A DNA stretch of 64,000 nucleotides from CAUZWH01 sp965224275. GTDB taxonomy: Bacteria; Pseudomonadota; Alphaproteobacteria; SHVV01. Each line of letters starts with the position of its first letter. The first letter of the stretch is position 1. The stretch is from NCBI GenBank assembly GCA_965224275.1, contig CBDCYR010000011.1:1-64000 (forward strand), given 5' to 3'. Shown in pieces: positions 62,983-64,000 of the stretch. Both the position numbers and the translations under genes were made by a program. The notes beneath the pieces are model-generated. The model saw nothing but the letters and a program-made list of their open reading frames with translations, was not told where the DNA came from and did not search any database.

Positions 62983-63864
62983 ATGAGGTGTCGCGATTTG
63001 TTCCGCCGCCTGACCAACGTTGCCATTGCGGCGATGCTGGTCTCCTTCGTCACGGCGCCATCGGTGTGGGCGGAAGCCGAAATTCCGGTCGACATCGAAC
63101 TCGTTCTGGCGATCGACGTTTCCGGCAGCATCGATCCCGAGGAGGCCAAGCTGCAGCGCCAGGGCTACGTCTCCGCCCTCACCCATCCCAAGATTGTTGA
63201 CGCCATCAGCCGCGGCTACCTCGGCCGCATCGCGGTCACCTATTTCGAGTGGGCCGGCGCCGACTATCGCCGTCCGATCGCCAATTGGGCGACCATCCAA
63301 GACACCGCCAGTGCCCAGGCATTCGCCGATTCTCTTACCGCGGCCGAGATCAGCATCGGCCGGCGCACGTCCATCAGTGGCGCCATCCAATATGCGATTC
63401 CGTTGTTCGACGATAATGGCTACGAGGGAACCCGTCGGGTCATCGACATCTCCGGCGACGGTGCCAACAATAGCGGCGTGCTCGTCAATCTCGCGCGCGA
63501 TCTCGCCATCGAGCGCGGCGTCACCATCAACGGCCTGCCGATCGTCAACGATCGACCCAACCGCTTCGGCTTTCCCCAGCTCAAGGATCTCGACGAGTAC
63601 GGCGGCACCGGCGCCTTTATCGTCGTGGCGCACGGCTTCGATGCCTTTGCCCAGGCGATTCACCGCAAGTTGATTCTCGAAATCGCCGGCCTGACGCCGC
63701 CACCCGCGGGCGATGTCGCCCGACGCAGGACATCCGGGCAATCCCATCCGCTGCTTCACCTGGCTGCAACATCAACCCTAAGCACGAGCTATCCGCCGGG
63801 CTGCGATGTCGGCGAGCGCCGCATGTGGGAGTTCCTCAAAGGCCGCGGCTGGTCGCCCTTTTGA
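62983..63864 (+). CDS. DUF1194 family exported VWA-like protein
   Basis: A 293-residue protein with a signal peptide (FRRLTNVAIAAMLVSFVTA, ending VWAEA) and a von Willebrand A-like domain. The MIDAS motif is complete at the start, LVLAIDVSGSIDPEE, followed by ISGDGANNSG. These are features of DUF1194, secreted proteins of unknown role in Alphaproteobacteria. The ATG at 62983 is preferred; a start at 62911 is possible. Confidence 0.9.
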   Translation: MRCRDLFRRLTNVAIAAMLVSFVTAPSVWAEAEIPVDIELVLAIDVSGSIDPEEAKLQRQGYVSALTHPKIVDAISRGYLGRIAVTYFEWAGADYRRPIANWATIQDTASAQAFADSLTAAEISIGRRTSISGAIQYAIPLFDDNGYEGTRRVIDISGDGANNSGVLVNLARDLAIERGVTINGLPIVNDRPNRFGFPQLKDLDEYGGTGAFIVVAHGFDAFAQAIHRKLILEIAGLTPPPAGDVARRRTSGQSHPLLHLAATSTLSTSYPPGCDVGERRMWEFLKGRGWSPF

Positions 63865-64000
63865 GGGTCCACCGACGCAACCCACAGCCTCATCTCTATG
63901 CGGCCGATTATCCGAAAATTGTTTTTGAAGCGCCGGTCAAGGTCAGCTGGTCGGAGATTGTAGAGAAGGAATTTCTGCCCTCACCCAACCCTCTCCCCCA
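63861..64000 (+). other. Short open frame and palindrome copy at the right edge
   Basis: A frame from TTG 63861 (overlapping the DUF1194 stop) reads protein-like (LYAADYPKIVFEAPVKVSWS, then EIVEKEF) before entering the palindrome at 63977. It may be a gene continuing beyond the window or the end of a remnant. The last 23 bases, CCCTCACCCAACCCTCTCCC and CCA, are the start of a further dispersed repeat copy. Confidence 0.35.

Overview
The window reads as alphaproteobacterial chromosome, probably a Rhodospirillales-like soil, freshwater or marine heterotroph. This is inferred from high GC with GC-rich third codon positions, the gene families present (HyuAB, IorAB-type molybdenum hydroxylase, DUF1330, DUF1194, DUF2461, DUF6925-like, FixJ-type regulator) and dispersed GGGAGAGGG palindromes. 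No tRNA, rRNA or CRISPR array was seen. The species cannot be fixed from sequence alone.

Layout. 1-8.7 kb: a partial class III nucleotide-cyclase-like gene running off the left edge, a TauD-type dioxygenase, RidA, D-aminoacyl-tRNA deacylase, an operon of EmrA-like adaptor, EmrB-like pump and a ThDP enzyme, then a divergent DUF1330/HxlR pair around an AT-rich palindrome. 8.7-26.4 kb: a region of insertion and decay. It holds two almost identical IS256-type elements with clear 8-bp target duplications, an IS3-type element split by an IS110-type element, and an IS5-type element inside a histidine kinase gene. The host genes here are broken: hyuA by a stop codon, the kinase by the IS and two frameshifts, the iron-sulfur subunit by a stop codon, the molybdopterin subunit by an IS, two homopolymer frameshifts and a 45-bp insert copied from the IS5 transposase. 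26.4-30.8 kb: a c-type cytochrome, a VPLP-CTERM exported protein, a fragment of a DsbA-like isomerase and a TPR/O-GlcNAc-transferase-like protein.

31-38.6 kb: a complete vitamin B12 uptake locus in one direction: cobalamin riboswitch, btuB, btuF, btuC, btuD, tonB and a DUF6925-like gene. 39-53 kb: a catabolic-looking stretch with three paralogous periplasmic binding proteins lacking permease genes, three SnoaL-like proteins, a Rieske oxygenase next to a NicX-like enzyme, a 2-oxoglutarate oxygenase, a methyltransferase and two alpha/beta hydrolases. 53-64 kb: a 1200-residue fused ABC exporter, HAD dehalogenase, DUF3291, DUF2461, a methyltransferase, a Tat-type amidohydrolase, TypA/BipA and a DUF1194 protein.

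The most unusual items are the 45-bp transposase-derived insert in the molybdopterin subunit, the nested IS110 with a 289-nt leader able to hold a bridge RNA, a palindrome family shared between the IS256 leaders and a chromosomal site, the tandem repeat inside the BtuF signal peptide, and the cyclase-like gene at the edge. No clear-cut new defence system was found.
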